Source of the DNA: Polaribacter sp. SA4-10
Lineage (GTDB): Bacteria > Bacteroidota > Bacteroidia > Flavobacteriales > Flavobacteriaceae
Assembly: GCF_002163835.1 (NCBI RefSeq)
Contig: NZ_CP019331.1
Location: 372,001 to 436,000 of the forward strand
DNA length: 64,000 nt
Direction of reading: 5' to 3'
Part shown: positions 43,786-52,323 of the stretch, piece after piece
How positions within the stretch are numbered: the stretch's first letter is position 1
Layout: every line of letters begins with the position of its first letter
The notes under the pieces: generated by a model
What the model saw: the letters and a program-made list of their open reading frames with translations, nothing else
What the model was told of the DNA's origin: nothing
Databases searched by the model: none
Translations under genes and position numbers: made by a program

Positions 43786-44788
43786 AAAAATTCTGTATAT
43801 TGGTAATAATCTAACCAAAAAAACTAAGTATAATTCAACAATGGCTGTATTATCTAAGTTATTAGAAAGTGAAGGTTATTCAATAATTCTTTCTTCAGAT
43901 AAAACAAATAAGGTCTTGAGGTTGTTAGACATGTGCTTTACTACGTTTTTAAAAAGAAATTCAGTAGATTATATATTAATTGATACTTTTAGTACTATCA
44001 ACTTTTATTATGCTTTAATAGTTTCTCAAATTGCAAGAATATTTAAAGTAAAATACATTCCAATTTTACACGGAGGAAGCTTACCAGAAAGGATTGCTAA
44101 AAACATATTTCTATCAAAATTAATTTTTAATTATTCATATAAAAATATAGCACCTTCTTTTTATTTGAAAAATGAATTTGAGAAAAAAGGTTTTGAAACT
44201 CAATTTATACCTAATATTTTAGAAATTGATGATTATAAGTTTAAAACAAGAAAAACGATTAAACCAAGATTATTTTGGGTAAGGGCTTTTAAAGAAATTT
44301 ATAATCCAACACTTGCTATTGAAGTTTTAAATAAATTAAAGAAAGAATATTCTACAGCAAGTCTCTGTATGGTTGGTCCATTTGTAGACGATTCATACAA
44401 AAAGTCTTTAGAATTATTTAAAACATTAGGTTTGGAAGATTCTATAGAACTTACAAATGTCCTTTTGAAAGAAGAATGGCATGAGAAATCTAAAGATTAT
44501 GATATTTTTATTAATACTACAAATTTTGATAATACACCAGTAAGTGTAATGGAAGCAATGGCTTTAGGACTTCCTATTGTAAGTACAAATGTTGGAGGAC
44601 TTCCTTTTTTAGTTGAAAATAAAATAGATGGTTTATTAGTTGATAAAGAAAATGTAGACGAAATGACTAATGCTATTAAAGCTATTTTAAATAATAAATA
44701 TCCAAATTTGGCTTTTAATGCAAGACAAAAAGTTGAAGGGTTTAGTTGGGGAAATAATAAAGAAAAATGGTTAGAAATTCTTAAATAA
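43778..44788 (+). CDS. Family 4-type glycosyltransferase
   Basis: The 336-residue GT-B protein has an N-terminal ILYIGNNLTKKTKYN, PILHGGSLPERIAKN, and the C-terminal donor site NFDNTPVSVMEAMALGLPIVSTNVGG-type block with E-x7-E. LFWVRAFKEIYNPTLAIE is the linker motif. One base is shared with the next gene. Confidence 0.86.
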   Translation: MNRKILYIGNNLTKKTKYNSTMAVLSKLLESEGYSIILSSDKTNKVLRLLDMCFTTFLKRNSVDYILIDTFSTINFYYALIVSQIARIFKVKYIPILHGGSLPERIAKNIFLSKLIFNYSYKNIAPSFYLKNEFEKKGFETQFIPNILEIDDYKFKTRKTIKPRLFWVRAFKEIYNPTLAIEVLNKLKKEYSTASLCMVGPFVDDSYKKSLELFKTLGLEDSIELTNVLLKEEWHEKSKDYDIFINTTNFDNTPVSVMEAMALGLPIVSTNVGGLPFLVENKIDGLLVDKENVDEMTNAIKAILNNKYPNLAFNARQKVEGFSWGNNKEKWLEILK

Positions 44789-46077
44789 TGTTTCATAAAC
44801 TAATTTACCTTATTGGTCAAAAATATAGAAATCCATCACTTGGTAAGATTTATAAGTTTTTAAAAATTTCTGAGAATTGGTCTTTAAATAGACTAGAAGA
44901 TTATCAACTTAAAAAATTAAAAGAAATTTTAAAAACAGCAAATAGTAATTCACCTTTTTATAAAAAAAAGTTTACTGAATTAAATATTGATATCAATACT
45001 ATTAAAAAATTAAGTGATATAAAATTAATTCCTATTCTTACAAAAGAAGAATTAATTACAAATTCTACAGGAATTCATACAAAAATTCAGCATAAAAAAA
45101 AATTTTCAGCAACAACTTCAGGTACTTCAGGTCAATCTTTAAAATTCTTTAGAGAAGAAAGTGCAGATTCTTTTAATAGAGCAGCGATTCAAAGAGGTTA
45201 TTCTTGGTATACTATTAATCCTTGGGATAGAAATGGATATTTTTGGGGGTTTGATTTTTCATTTATTTCTAAAATAAAAAACAACTTTTTAGACAGCTTA
45301 CAAAATAGATTTAGAATTTTTAGTTTTGAAGAGAAGTCGTTAAAAAGGTTTATTAAGAAAACCCAGAAAGCTAAATACATTCATGGATATTCTTCTATGA
45401 TTTATCAAGCAGCAGTAGTATTAAATAAACTTGACTTACCGAAACCTAAAAACATTAAAATGGTAAAAGGTACTTCAGAAAAAATATTTGATAGTTATCA
45501 AAATGAAATAAAAAAAGCTTTTGGCGTTAAAATAGTTGGTGAATATGGTGCAACTGAATCTGGAATTATAGCTTTTGAATGTAAAGAAGGAAATATGCAT
45601 ATAAATATGGAAGGTGTTTTGGTTGAAGAAATTGATAATGAAATTTTAGTTACCAATCTTCAAATGACATCATTTCCAATAATTCGTTATAAACTAGGTG
45701 ATTATGTTTCATTAGCGCCAAGAAATAAAAAGTGTTTATGTGGTAAAGCGCATTTAATTATTGATGAAGTTACAGGTAGAGTAGGTGAGCGGGTTTATGG
45801 TTTTAAAAATATGTATCCGAGTTTATATTTTTATTATATTTTTAAAAATTTATCAAAAAATGAAAAACTATATTTAAATTATCAAGTTGTTCAAGATGAA
45901 AAAGGTATTTTAATTTTTTTAATAGAACAAGAACTAGCGCCTAATAATGAAGAAAAATTAAAAAGTGAAATTGATAATTATTTTAATCTTGATGTAAGTT
46001 ATACAATAAAACCAAATTCTAAATTAATTACATCAAAAGGGAAGTTGAAAAACTTTATATCTACTATAAATGAATAA
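44788..46077 (+). CDS. CapK/PaaK-family adenylate-forming enzyme
   Basis: The 429-residue protein resembles phenylacetate-CoA ligase and the CapK proteins of capsule loci. The AMP-binding core is FSATTSGTSGQSLKFFRE near residue 105, with GEYGATESGIIAFEC and FPIIRYKLGDYVS later. No CoA-related partner gene is nearby. CapK-like enzymes are thought to activate a carboxylic acid for transfer onto a sugar or amino group, so the glycan may carry an acyl or amide decoration. The exact acid is unknown. It overlaps the next gene by 8 bases. Confidence 0.75.
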   Translation: MFHKLIYLIGQKYRNPSLGKIYKFLKISENWSLNRLEDYQLKKLKEILKTANSNSPFYKKKFTELNIDINTIKKLSDIKLIPILTKEELITNSTGIHTKIQHKKKFSATTSGTSGQSLKFFREESADSFNRAAIQRGYSWYTINPWDRNGYFWGFDFSFISKIKNNFLDSLQNRFRIFSFEEKSLKRFIKKTQKAKYIHGYSSMIYQAAVVLNKLDLPKPKNIKMVKGTSEKIFDSYQNEIKKAFGVKIVGEYGATESGIIAFECKEGNMHINMEGVLVEEIDNEILVTNLQMTSFPIIRYKLGDYVSLAPRNKKCLCGKAHLIIDEVTGRVGERVYGFKNMYPSLYFYYIFKNLSKNEKLYLNYQVVQDEKGILIFLIEQELAPNNEEKLKSEIDNYFNLDVSYTIKPNSKLITSKGKLKNFISTINE

Positions 46078-46813
46078 TCTAGTTTCAATAATTACACCAA
46101 GTTATAATTCATCAGAATTTATATCATTAACAATTTTCAGTGTTAAAGCACAAACATATCAAAATTGGGAAATGATAATTGTTGATGATCTTTCTACGGA
46201 TAATAGTGTGGAAATTATTCAATCATTTATGGATAATGATAAGCGTATTAAGCTTCATAAACTTTCTGTAAATTCAGGAGCAGGTATTGCTAGAAATAAA
46301 GCGATAGATTTAGCAAAAGGTGATTTTATTGCTTTTTTAGATAGTGACGATTTATGGTTCCCAAATAAATTAGAACTTCAAATTAAATTTATGATTGATA
46401 ACAATTATAATTTAACACATACTTCTTATAAAGTTATTAATGAACGAGGTGAAGATTTAAAAAAGACTATTTTTTGTGAATCTAAATTAGATTATCATCA
46501 AATGTTATCTTCAAATAAAATAGGATGTTTAACGGCAATTTATAATACAGCTATTTTAGGTAAGATTTATATGCCTGAAATAAGAAAAAGACAAGATTAT
46601 GCTTTATGGCTTAAAATTTTAAAAATTGAAAGCTTTGCTTATGGGTTTCCAGATGCTTTAGCTAGTTATAGAGATAGAAGTAATTCGATATCTAATAATA
46701 AAATAGAAATGTTAAAATGGAATTGGAGTTTATATAAAGAAATTGAAAAATTATCTTATTTTAGGGCTACCTATTACACTGTCTGTAATATTATAAATAA
46801 ATTGCTAAAATAA
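46070..46813 (+). CDS. Family 2 glycosyltransferase
   Basis: The 247-residue GT2 protein has VSIITPSYNSSEFISLTIFS, IVDDLSTDNSVEI, FIAFLDSDDLWFPNKL and RKRQDYALWLKIL. It is a compact form typical of WfgD/WbbD-like enzymes that add the second sugar to an undecaprenyl-PP-linked first sugar. Such a place fits its position directly before the initiating transferase. Confidence 0.85.
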   Translation: MNNLVSIITPSYNSSEFISLTIFSVKAQTYQNWEMIIVDDLSTDNSVEIIQSFMDNDKRIKLHKLSVNSGAGIARNKAIDLAKGDFIAFLDSDDLWFPNKLELQIKFMIDNNYNLTHTSYKVINERGEDLKKTIFCESKLDYHQMLSSNKIGCLTAIYNTAILGKIYMPEIRKRQDYALWLKILKIESFAYGFPDALASYRDRSNSISNNKIEMLKWNWSLYKEIEKLSYFRATYYTVCNIINKLLK

Positions 46814-46815
46814 TA

Positions 46816-48192
46816 ATGTCAAAATCATATTACAACTTATCTGAAAGAAAAATTCTATTAAGAATAGTTGATGTTCTTATGTTGACAACGTCATTGTTTT
46901 TAGCTTCAAATTTTCTAAATTTTAATTATATAAGTTTTAATAATCAGTTTATCTCTTATTGGCTATTTCTACTTTATTTTTATTATTTAATCTTTGGTGA
47001 AATATTTCAATCATATAATTTAAATGTATCTAATAATAGGTATTTGGTCGTTAGAAGTATTATTCTAACAGCATTTTCAACAACTATATTTTATATTTTC
47101 ACCCCATTTATATCGCCGATATTACCTACAAATAGGTTACAAATAATTTATTTTTTTCTACTACTTTCTTTGCCAATAATAATTTGGAGATTTATTTATA
47201 TGTGGCTTATTTTTTCTCCAAAGTATTTTAAAAATGTTGTATTTATAGGTAGTTCAGAAAGAATAAAAAAAATAATTCATAAAATAAATAAAGATAATTA
47301 TCATAATATAATAGCCTATATTTCAGATAAAGAAATAAATGGTATAACAGGTTTTAATGATATTTTAACTACAAAATTATCTTCTATTATTACTCCTAGT
47401 TATATTACAGAAGTTGTTGTTTCTAAAAGTGAATTATCATTAAGTACTATTAATTCTTTGAATAAAGAACTTATTTTATTGTTTAAACAAGGAGTTAATA
47501 TTATTAGTTATGAAAATTTTTATGAAGAAGTAACATCTAGAGTACCAAAGGAATATTTAAGTCATAATTTTTACAAATATTTAAATTTCAGTAAAAGTAA
47601 TAGTAGTAGGTTTTATCTTTTTGGTTTACGGTTTATTGATATCGTTGTTTCTCTTTTGGGGGTTTTAGTACTTATCGTTTTAATTCCATTTTTATTCATT
47701 GGAAATTTATTTGCTAACCGTGGTTCATTGTTTTATAATCAAGAAAGAGTGGGTAAAAATGGTAAAATTTTTAAGATTTATAAACTTAGATCCATGATAA
47801 CTAATGCTGAAGTTAACGGTGCTATTTGGGCAAAAAAAAATGATACTAGAATTACATCTTTTGGTAAGTTTTTAAGAAATACCAGGTTAGATGAAACACC
47901 TCAATTTTTTAATATTTTAAAAGGTGAAATGAGTATTATAGGACCAAGACCAGAGAGACCCGAATTTGTAAAAGATTTAGAAGAAAAAATTCCATTTTAT
48001 GCTATTAGAAACGTTATTAGACCTGGTTTAACAGGATGGGCTCAAGTTAATTACCCTTATGCAAATACAATTGAAGAGCAGGAAATTAAATTGCGATATG
48101 ATTTGTATTATATAAAAGAAAGGAGTGCTTTTTTAGATTTCAAAATCTTAATAAAAACAATAACTACAGTCTTGTTATATAGAGGTCAGTAA
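46816..48192 (+). CDS. Polyprenyl glycosylphosphotransferase (WcaJ-like, initiating)
   Basis: The 458-residue enzyme starts the glycan by moving a sugar-1-phosphate from a nucleotide sugar to undecaprenyl phosphate. Four N-terminal membrane segments and a CoA-binding-like region (VVFIGSSERIKKIIH) are followed at about residue 265 by the membrane helix and catalytic domain: RGSLFYNQERVGKNGK, KIYKLRSM, RITSFGKFLRNTRLDETPQ, GPRPERPEF and LTGWAQVN. It is the last gene of the rightward locus, ending 1 base before the stop of the convergent DUF4105 gene. Placing the initiating enzyme last is common in such clusters. Confidence 0.92.
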   Translation: MSKSYYNLSERKILLRIVDVLMLTTSLFLASNFLNFNYISFNNQFISYWLFLLYFYYLIFGEIFQSYNLNVSNNRYLVVRSIILTAFSTTIFYIFTPFISPILPTNRLQIIYFFLLLSLPIIIWRFIYMWLIFSPKYFKNVVFIGSSERIKKIIHKINKDNYHNIIAYISDKEINGITGFNDILTTKLSSIITPSYITEVVVSKSELSLSTINSLNKELILLFKQGVNIISYENFYEEVTSRVPKEYLSHNFYKYLNFSKSNSSRFYLFGLRFIDIVVSLLGVLVLIVLIPFLFIGNLFANRGSLFYNQERVGKNGKIFKIYKLRSMITNAEVNGAIWAKKNDTRITSFGKFLRNTRLDETPQFFNILKGEMSIIGPRPERPEFVKDLEEKIPFYAIRNVIRPGLTGWAQVNYPYANTIEEQEIKLRYDLYYIKERSAFLDFKILIKTITTVLLYRGQ

Positions 48193-48193
48193 T

Positions 48194-49357
48194 CTATCTT
48201 TTTGACAAAAATAAATACCTTGTAAAGAGTAAAAATAATAATGGAATTATTGCTATTGGAAATTGTTGAACTTTAGTAAACCAAATAATTGGTATAATTA
48301 TTATTAAAACAGATAGTACTTGAAAGTACTTTTTAATCCATTTGTACTTACTATCTTTAAGTAGTACAAAAGCAATAATTAAATTTGGTGCAAATGCCCA
48401 TAAAAAATTATAATTATTTGGAGCTGTAGAGTGGGTTGAAAAAAACCATAAGAAAATAACAACACTCCCTATTAAGCCAGTAATAAAAAATAGTGCAAAA
48501 TCTAACCATTTAGTTCTTTTACCTTTTTTAAAATCGTTATAAGTAATAAATAAACCTATAACAGCAAAAAGACTAAACATTAAAAAAGGATTAAATAACC
48601 TAATTTTCGGCTTATTTTCTTTATAATCTAAGAGTATATCTTCTCTTTTAATTAATTTTTTTGGTTGATTTTTTACAAATAATGAGGCTTCTTTAAACCC
48701 CAAATACACATAATCTGGCAAGTACATATATTCTAATGAAGTCGCTTTTTTATCTAGTTTAGTACCTGCAATTAAATTTATTCCAAAGCTTCCCCATGTA
48801 TTCCAATAAATTTCTTTATCCATTAACGCTCTAAGAGTTAAGTTTTTTTCTAAAGAATCATTTTTAAAAACAACTTTATCGCCTAATATTAAAGAAGTAA
48901 TATCTCGTAATTTTGTTGCGCAATTATCATAATATGGGTCATATAAATAATTAGCGTTTTGTGGGTTTGCATTATTTTCTAAAAACGTAAAATATTTTTG
49001 TTTTTCTTCTTGAGTTAAATCTAAAACTTGTTGTTTTAACCAGCGTTTATCTCTGTTGTAGCTTGCTATAAAATATTTGAAATCATAACGTGCTAAACTA
49101 TATATTAGTTTCCCTTTTGCAAAATTTGTGTAAAAATTTGGAGCATTAAAATCAAACATTCCATAATTATAAATTAAATCTAAGTTTAAAACAGGATCTT
49201 TAATTCTAATTGCAGAATGACCAAAGGCTTCATACAATTCTGTTCCAGGACCAGCAGTAACAATGCTTACTTCAGAGTAAACAGAAAGTTGAAGCTGGGC
49301 TTTAATTGGGGTAATAAAAGAAATTAGAAAGAGTAAAAGAAGGTATTTTTTTATCAT
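48194..49357 (-). CDS. Lnb N-terminal-type periplasmic domain protein (DUF4105)
   Basis: The 387-residue protein has a signal peptide (MIKKYLLLLFLISFITPIKAQ), a periplasmic part with LSVYSEVSIVTAGPGTELYEAFGHSAIRIKD, RWLKQQVLDL, and NPQNANYLYDPYYDNCATKLRD (DUF4105/Lnb-NTD motif containing the invariant Asn-Cys), and four C-terminal membrane segments (about 250-385). The function in Bacteroidota is not established; the domain is named for the N-terminal part of lacto-N-biosidases of another phylum. It follows a PorV/PorQ-family gene by 5 bases. Confidence 0.8.
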   Translation of the reverse strand: MIKKYLLLLFLISFITPIKAQLQLSVYSEVSIVTAGPGTELYEAFGHSAIRIKDPVLNLDLIYNYGMFDFNAPNFYTNFAKGKLIYSLARYDFKYFIASYNRDKRWLKQQVLDLTQEEKQKYFTFLENNANPQNANYLYDPYYDNCATKLRDITSLILGDKVVFKNDSLEKNLTLRALMDKEIYWNTWGSFGINLIAGTKLDKKATSLEYMYLPDYVYLGFKEASLFVKNQPKKLIKREDILLDYKENKPKIRLFNPFLMFSLFAVIGLFITYNDFKKGKRTKWLDFALFFITGLIGSVVIFLWFFSTHSTAPNNYNFLWAFAPNLIIAFVLLKDSKYKWIKKYFQVLSVLIIIIPIIWFTKVQQFPIAIIPLLFLLFTRYLFLSKR

Positions 49358-49362
49358 AAATA

Positions 49363-50433
49363 CTAGGGTCTAAAAAAACTATAATCAAAAGTTATTGAAA
49401 AAATATTTGAATATAAAGCGTTACCAACACTACCAATATTTGTTAATGCGTAATCTACTTGAATACCATTATAATTAAAACCTACACCAAAATTTGGTTG
49501 TAATGAAAGAGATTTTGTATTATCAAACTGAGTTATATGCTGAAAATTACCAACACCAGCTCTTAGGTAAACAATCTCATCAAAATCTAATTGAAAACCA
49601 GCAGCTGGATCAATACTAACAGCATCCGAAGAAAAAATATCATTTGTTTTTGCAAATCGCATATTTAAATCTACTTCAGTTAATAGATTAAAAAAACGTC
49701 CTATTCGCCAATTTCTAGCAACTCCTATTTGTAATTTTGGTTTTGTAATTTCTGTTGTTTCTGGTAATTCTTGATTTTGTCCAGGAATAGCATCTTTAAT
49801 TTTATTGAATTCATCTTCATTAATTGCCCAACTATTAAATGTTGTTGTAATGTCTCTTGCCATTAATCCAAATTTCCAATCATTTCTATCAAACTGAATT
49901 CCAACATCAAAACCAAAACCCCAAGAAGAAGCAAAATCTCCAATAATTCTTCTTACAATTTTTGCGTTTACTCCGAATTTTAAATCTTTAAAAATTAAAT
50001 TTTTAGCATAGGCAACGTTAAAAGCATAATCAACAGATGAAAAAAGACTAATTCTATTAAAATCGATATTTCCTTGACTATCTATTAGCTCAGTTGTATT
50101 TAAGATATCATCAACCCCAAAACGTATAATTGAGATTCCAAGAGCACTTTCTGCATCAATAGGCATGGCAAAAGCAGCATGATTATAGTTTGCAATACCA
50201 GCAAAATAAGAAGCATGCATTAGTGAACCTTGGTAGTCTTTTATACCAATTAATCCTGCAGGGTTCCAGTAAATCGAATTTACTCCTTTACTTGTAGCAA
50301 CAACAGATTTACTCATTCCTAAAGCTGCTGCATCTACGCCAATTGTTAAAAATTCATTTGAATAACTTCTAAATGCTTGGGCATTTAAAAGAATTGGAGA
50401 GATGAATAAAAAAAGTAAAATTTTATATTTCAA
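49363..50433 (-). CDS. PorV/PorQ-family outer-membrane protein
   Basis: The start chosen is TTG 50433 (MKYKILLFLFISPILLNAQA), which gives a perfect signal peptide; the longer frame only adds eight residues before it. The mature protein is a 14-stranded FadL-like barrel family member of about 340 residues: FLTIGVDAAALGMSKSVVAT, VNSIYWNPAGL and FNRISLFSSVDYAFNVAYAKNLIF. Family members include T9SS parts PorV and PorQ. It may carry, anchor or process cargo of type IX secretion. The T9SS context is supported by PorX in this window, not by direct linkage. Confidence 0.82.
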   Translation of the reverse strand: MKYKILLFLFISPILLNAQAFRSYSNEFLTIGVDAAALGMSKSVVATSKGVNSIYWNPAGLIGIKDYQGSLMHASYFAGIANYNHAAFAMPIDAESALGISIIRFGVDDILNTTELIDSQGNIDFNRISLFSSVDYAFNVAYAKNLIFKDLKFGVNAKIVRRIIGDFASSWGFGFDVGIQFDRNDWKFGLMARDITTTFNSWAINEDEFNKIKDAIPGQNQELPETTEITKPKLQIGVARNWRIGRFFNLLTEVDLNMRFAKTNDIFSSDAVSIDPAAGFQLDFDEIVYLRAGVGNFQHITQFDNTKSLSLQPNFGVGFNYNGIQVDYALTNIGSVGNALYSNIFSITFDYSFFRP

Positions 50434-50504
50434 AAGGTGTAAAATTATTAATAACAAATATCTAAAAACATACTAAAATAACTGTTGTTTTCTTAAGATA
50501 TTGT

Positions 50505-51488
50505 TTATAAAATATCAATCTGAATATTTTCTTTAATAAAACGTGAAATTCTGTTTTCTAGCCAAGTATTTTCTAAGGGTTTAAATGATGACATAAAACC
50601 AACATGACCACCATAATTAGGCATTTCTAGATGAAAGAATTTAGACTCTTTTGCTTCTTCAATTGGGTAACATTCTTCTGCTAAAAAGGTATCATCTTTT
50701 GCGTTAATTAAAAGTGTTGGTCTATCAATACTTAAAAGATAAGGTTTAGAGCTAGCTTTTTCCCAATAATCTTCTGGACTTTTAAAACCAAAAACAGGTG
50801 CAGTATATAAATATTCTAGGTGTTTAAATTTAGTAGCTTTAAATAATTGATCTTTATCTAAATTATATTCAGGAAATTTATGAGACTTCTCTAAAATTTT
50901 GTTTTTTAGAGTTTTAAAAAACATTTCTATATATAATTTATTTTTCAATTTGTCCATTTCTTTTTCCGAAGAAGCAATATCTACAGGAACTGAAATTGAA
51001 ATTCCACCTTTTATTTTTGAAGACAAACGATCCTTATACTCACCTAAATATTTCAGTGTTAAATTTCCACCTAAACTAAATCCGATTATAATAATATTTT
51101 CATAGTCATAATTTTCTAATAAGTGGTTTATTACAAAACTAACATCTTCAGTTTTTCCACTATGATAAGTAGAAAGCAATAAATTATCTTCTCCACTACA
51201 ACTTCTTAAATTAAAACACACGGTGTCTAATCCTTTAGAATTTAAGTGGTTGCATGTAGAGGTCATGTACTTAGATGCTGAGCTTCCTTCTAAACCATGA
51301 ATTAATATGGCTAATGTTTTAGAACCGATTAAAGAGAAATCTAAATCTAAAAAATCATGATCCCAAGTTGTAATTCTTTTTCTCTGATAATTTGTAGTAT
51401 CTTTCATAAAAAGTGGTCTGTACATTGTGTTAAAGTGACCATTTTTGAAAGGTAAAGTAGGAGAGAAATCTGAGTTAAATAAAGGCAT
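50505..51488 (-). CDS. Alpha/beta hydrolase, YheT-like
   Basis: The 327-residue protein is an alpha/beta hydrolase of the YheT/ABHD1-3 group, esterases of unknown substrate. It has LIHGLEGSSASKYM, the nucleophile elbow GFSLGGNLTLKYLG, the acid in INAKDDTFL and the catalytic His in YGGHVGFMS. No signal peptide is seen, so it acts in the cytoplasm or at the membrane face. It is a separate leftward gene, divergent from pssA. Confidence 0.9.
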   Translation of the reverse strand: MPLFNSDFSPTLPFKNGHFNTMYRPLFMKDTTNYQRKRITTWDHDFLDLDFSLIGSKTLAILIHGLEGSSASKYMTSTCNHLNSKGLDTVCFNLRSCSGEDNLLLSTYHSGKTEDVSFVINHLLENYDYENIIIIGFSLGGNLTLKYLGEYKDRLSSKIKGGISISVPVDIASSEKEMDKLKNKLYIEMFFKTLKNKILEKSHKFPEYNLDKDQLFKATKFKHLEYLYTAPVFGFKSPEDYWEKASSKPYLLSIDRPTLLINAKDDTFLAEECYPIEEAKESKFFHLEMPNYGGHVGFMSSFKPLENTWLENRISRFIKENIQIDIL

Positions 51489-51557
51489 ATAAATATCTTA
51501 TTGATACAAATATGATAAAAATTTAATGATTTAGAAAATTCATAAACATTGATTCCT

Positions 51558-51565
51558 TATTTTAG
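51558..51565 (+). promoter_or_regulatory. Probable -7 box of pssA
   Basis: TATTTTAG, the same one-base variant of TAnnTTTG seen before aroQ, lies 20 bases before the ATG at 51586. Confidence 0.35.
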
Positions 51566-51585
51566 CTTTTTAATTAACTAATAAA

Positions 51586-52323
51586 ATGAATATCAAAAAA
51601 CACATTCCTAATTTATTAACGCTAGGAAACCTTTTAAGCGGAACAATTGCAACTATTTTTGCTGTAGAAGGAGATTTTGTTTTTGCAGGACTTTTTGTGG
51701 TTTTAGGTATAATTTTTGATTTTTTAGATGGATTTGTTGCACGAATATTAAAAGTTTCTGGAGAACTAGGAAAACAATTAGATTCTTTAGCAGATATGGT
51801 AACAAGTGGTGTTGTTCCAGGAATTATAATGTTTCAATTGTTAAAAAATAGAACGGAAGAAATTGGTGATTTTTCTAGTGATTTGAACTTACAACACTAT
51901 CTACCATATTTGGGTTTACTATTAACTTTAGCAGCTTGTTACAGATTGGCAAAATTTAATATTGATACAAGGCAATCGGATTCTTTTATTGGTTTACCAA
52001 CACCTGCAATGAGTTTGTTTGTTATTTCTTTGCCTTTAATTGTGGCGTACTCTAACTATTCTATAATTACAGATCTGGTACAGAATAATTATTTTTTAAT
52101 TACTGTAACACTTATTCTAACTTATTTAATGAATGCGGAATTGCCTTTATTTTCTTTAAAATTTAAGGACTATAGTTTTAAAAACAACGTAATGAAATAC
52201 TTTTTTTTAATAACAGCTATCGTTTTAATTATTATATTAAAATACATTTCAATTCCGTTAATAATTGTGTTTTATGTATTGCTATCAGTAATAAGTAATT
52301 ATCAAGTTAAAAGAAAATTATGA
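51586..52323 (+). CDS. pssA: CDP-diacylglycerol-serine O-phosphatidyltransferase
   Basis: PssA makes phosphatidylserine, the precursor of phosphatidylethanolamine. The 245-residue integral membrane protein has the CDP-alcohol phosphotransferase signature DFLDGFVARILKVSGELGKQ followed by LDSLADMV (D-G-x2-A-R-x8-G-x3-D-x3-D) at residues 47-73, and six or more hydrophobic helices. The C-terminal LYKYISIPLIIVFYVLL-type segment is a helix. It overlaps the downstream sensor kinase by 4 bases. Confidence 0.93.
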   Translation: MNIKKHIPNLLTLGNLLSGTIATIFAVEGDFVFAGLFVVLGIIFDFLDGFVARILKVSGELGKQLDSLADMVTSGVVPGIIMFQLLKNRTEEIGDFSSDLNLQHYLPYLGLLLTLAACYRLAKFNIDTRQSDSFIGLPTPAMSLFVISLPLIVAYSNYSIITDLVQNNYFLITVTLILTYLMNAELPLFSLKFKDYSFKNNVMKYFFLITAIVLIIILKYISIPLIIVFYVLLSVISNYQVKRKL

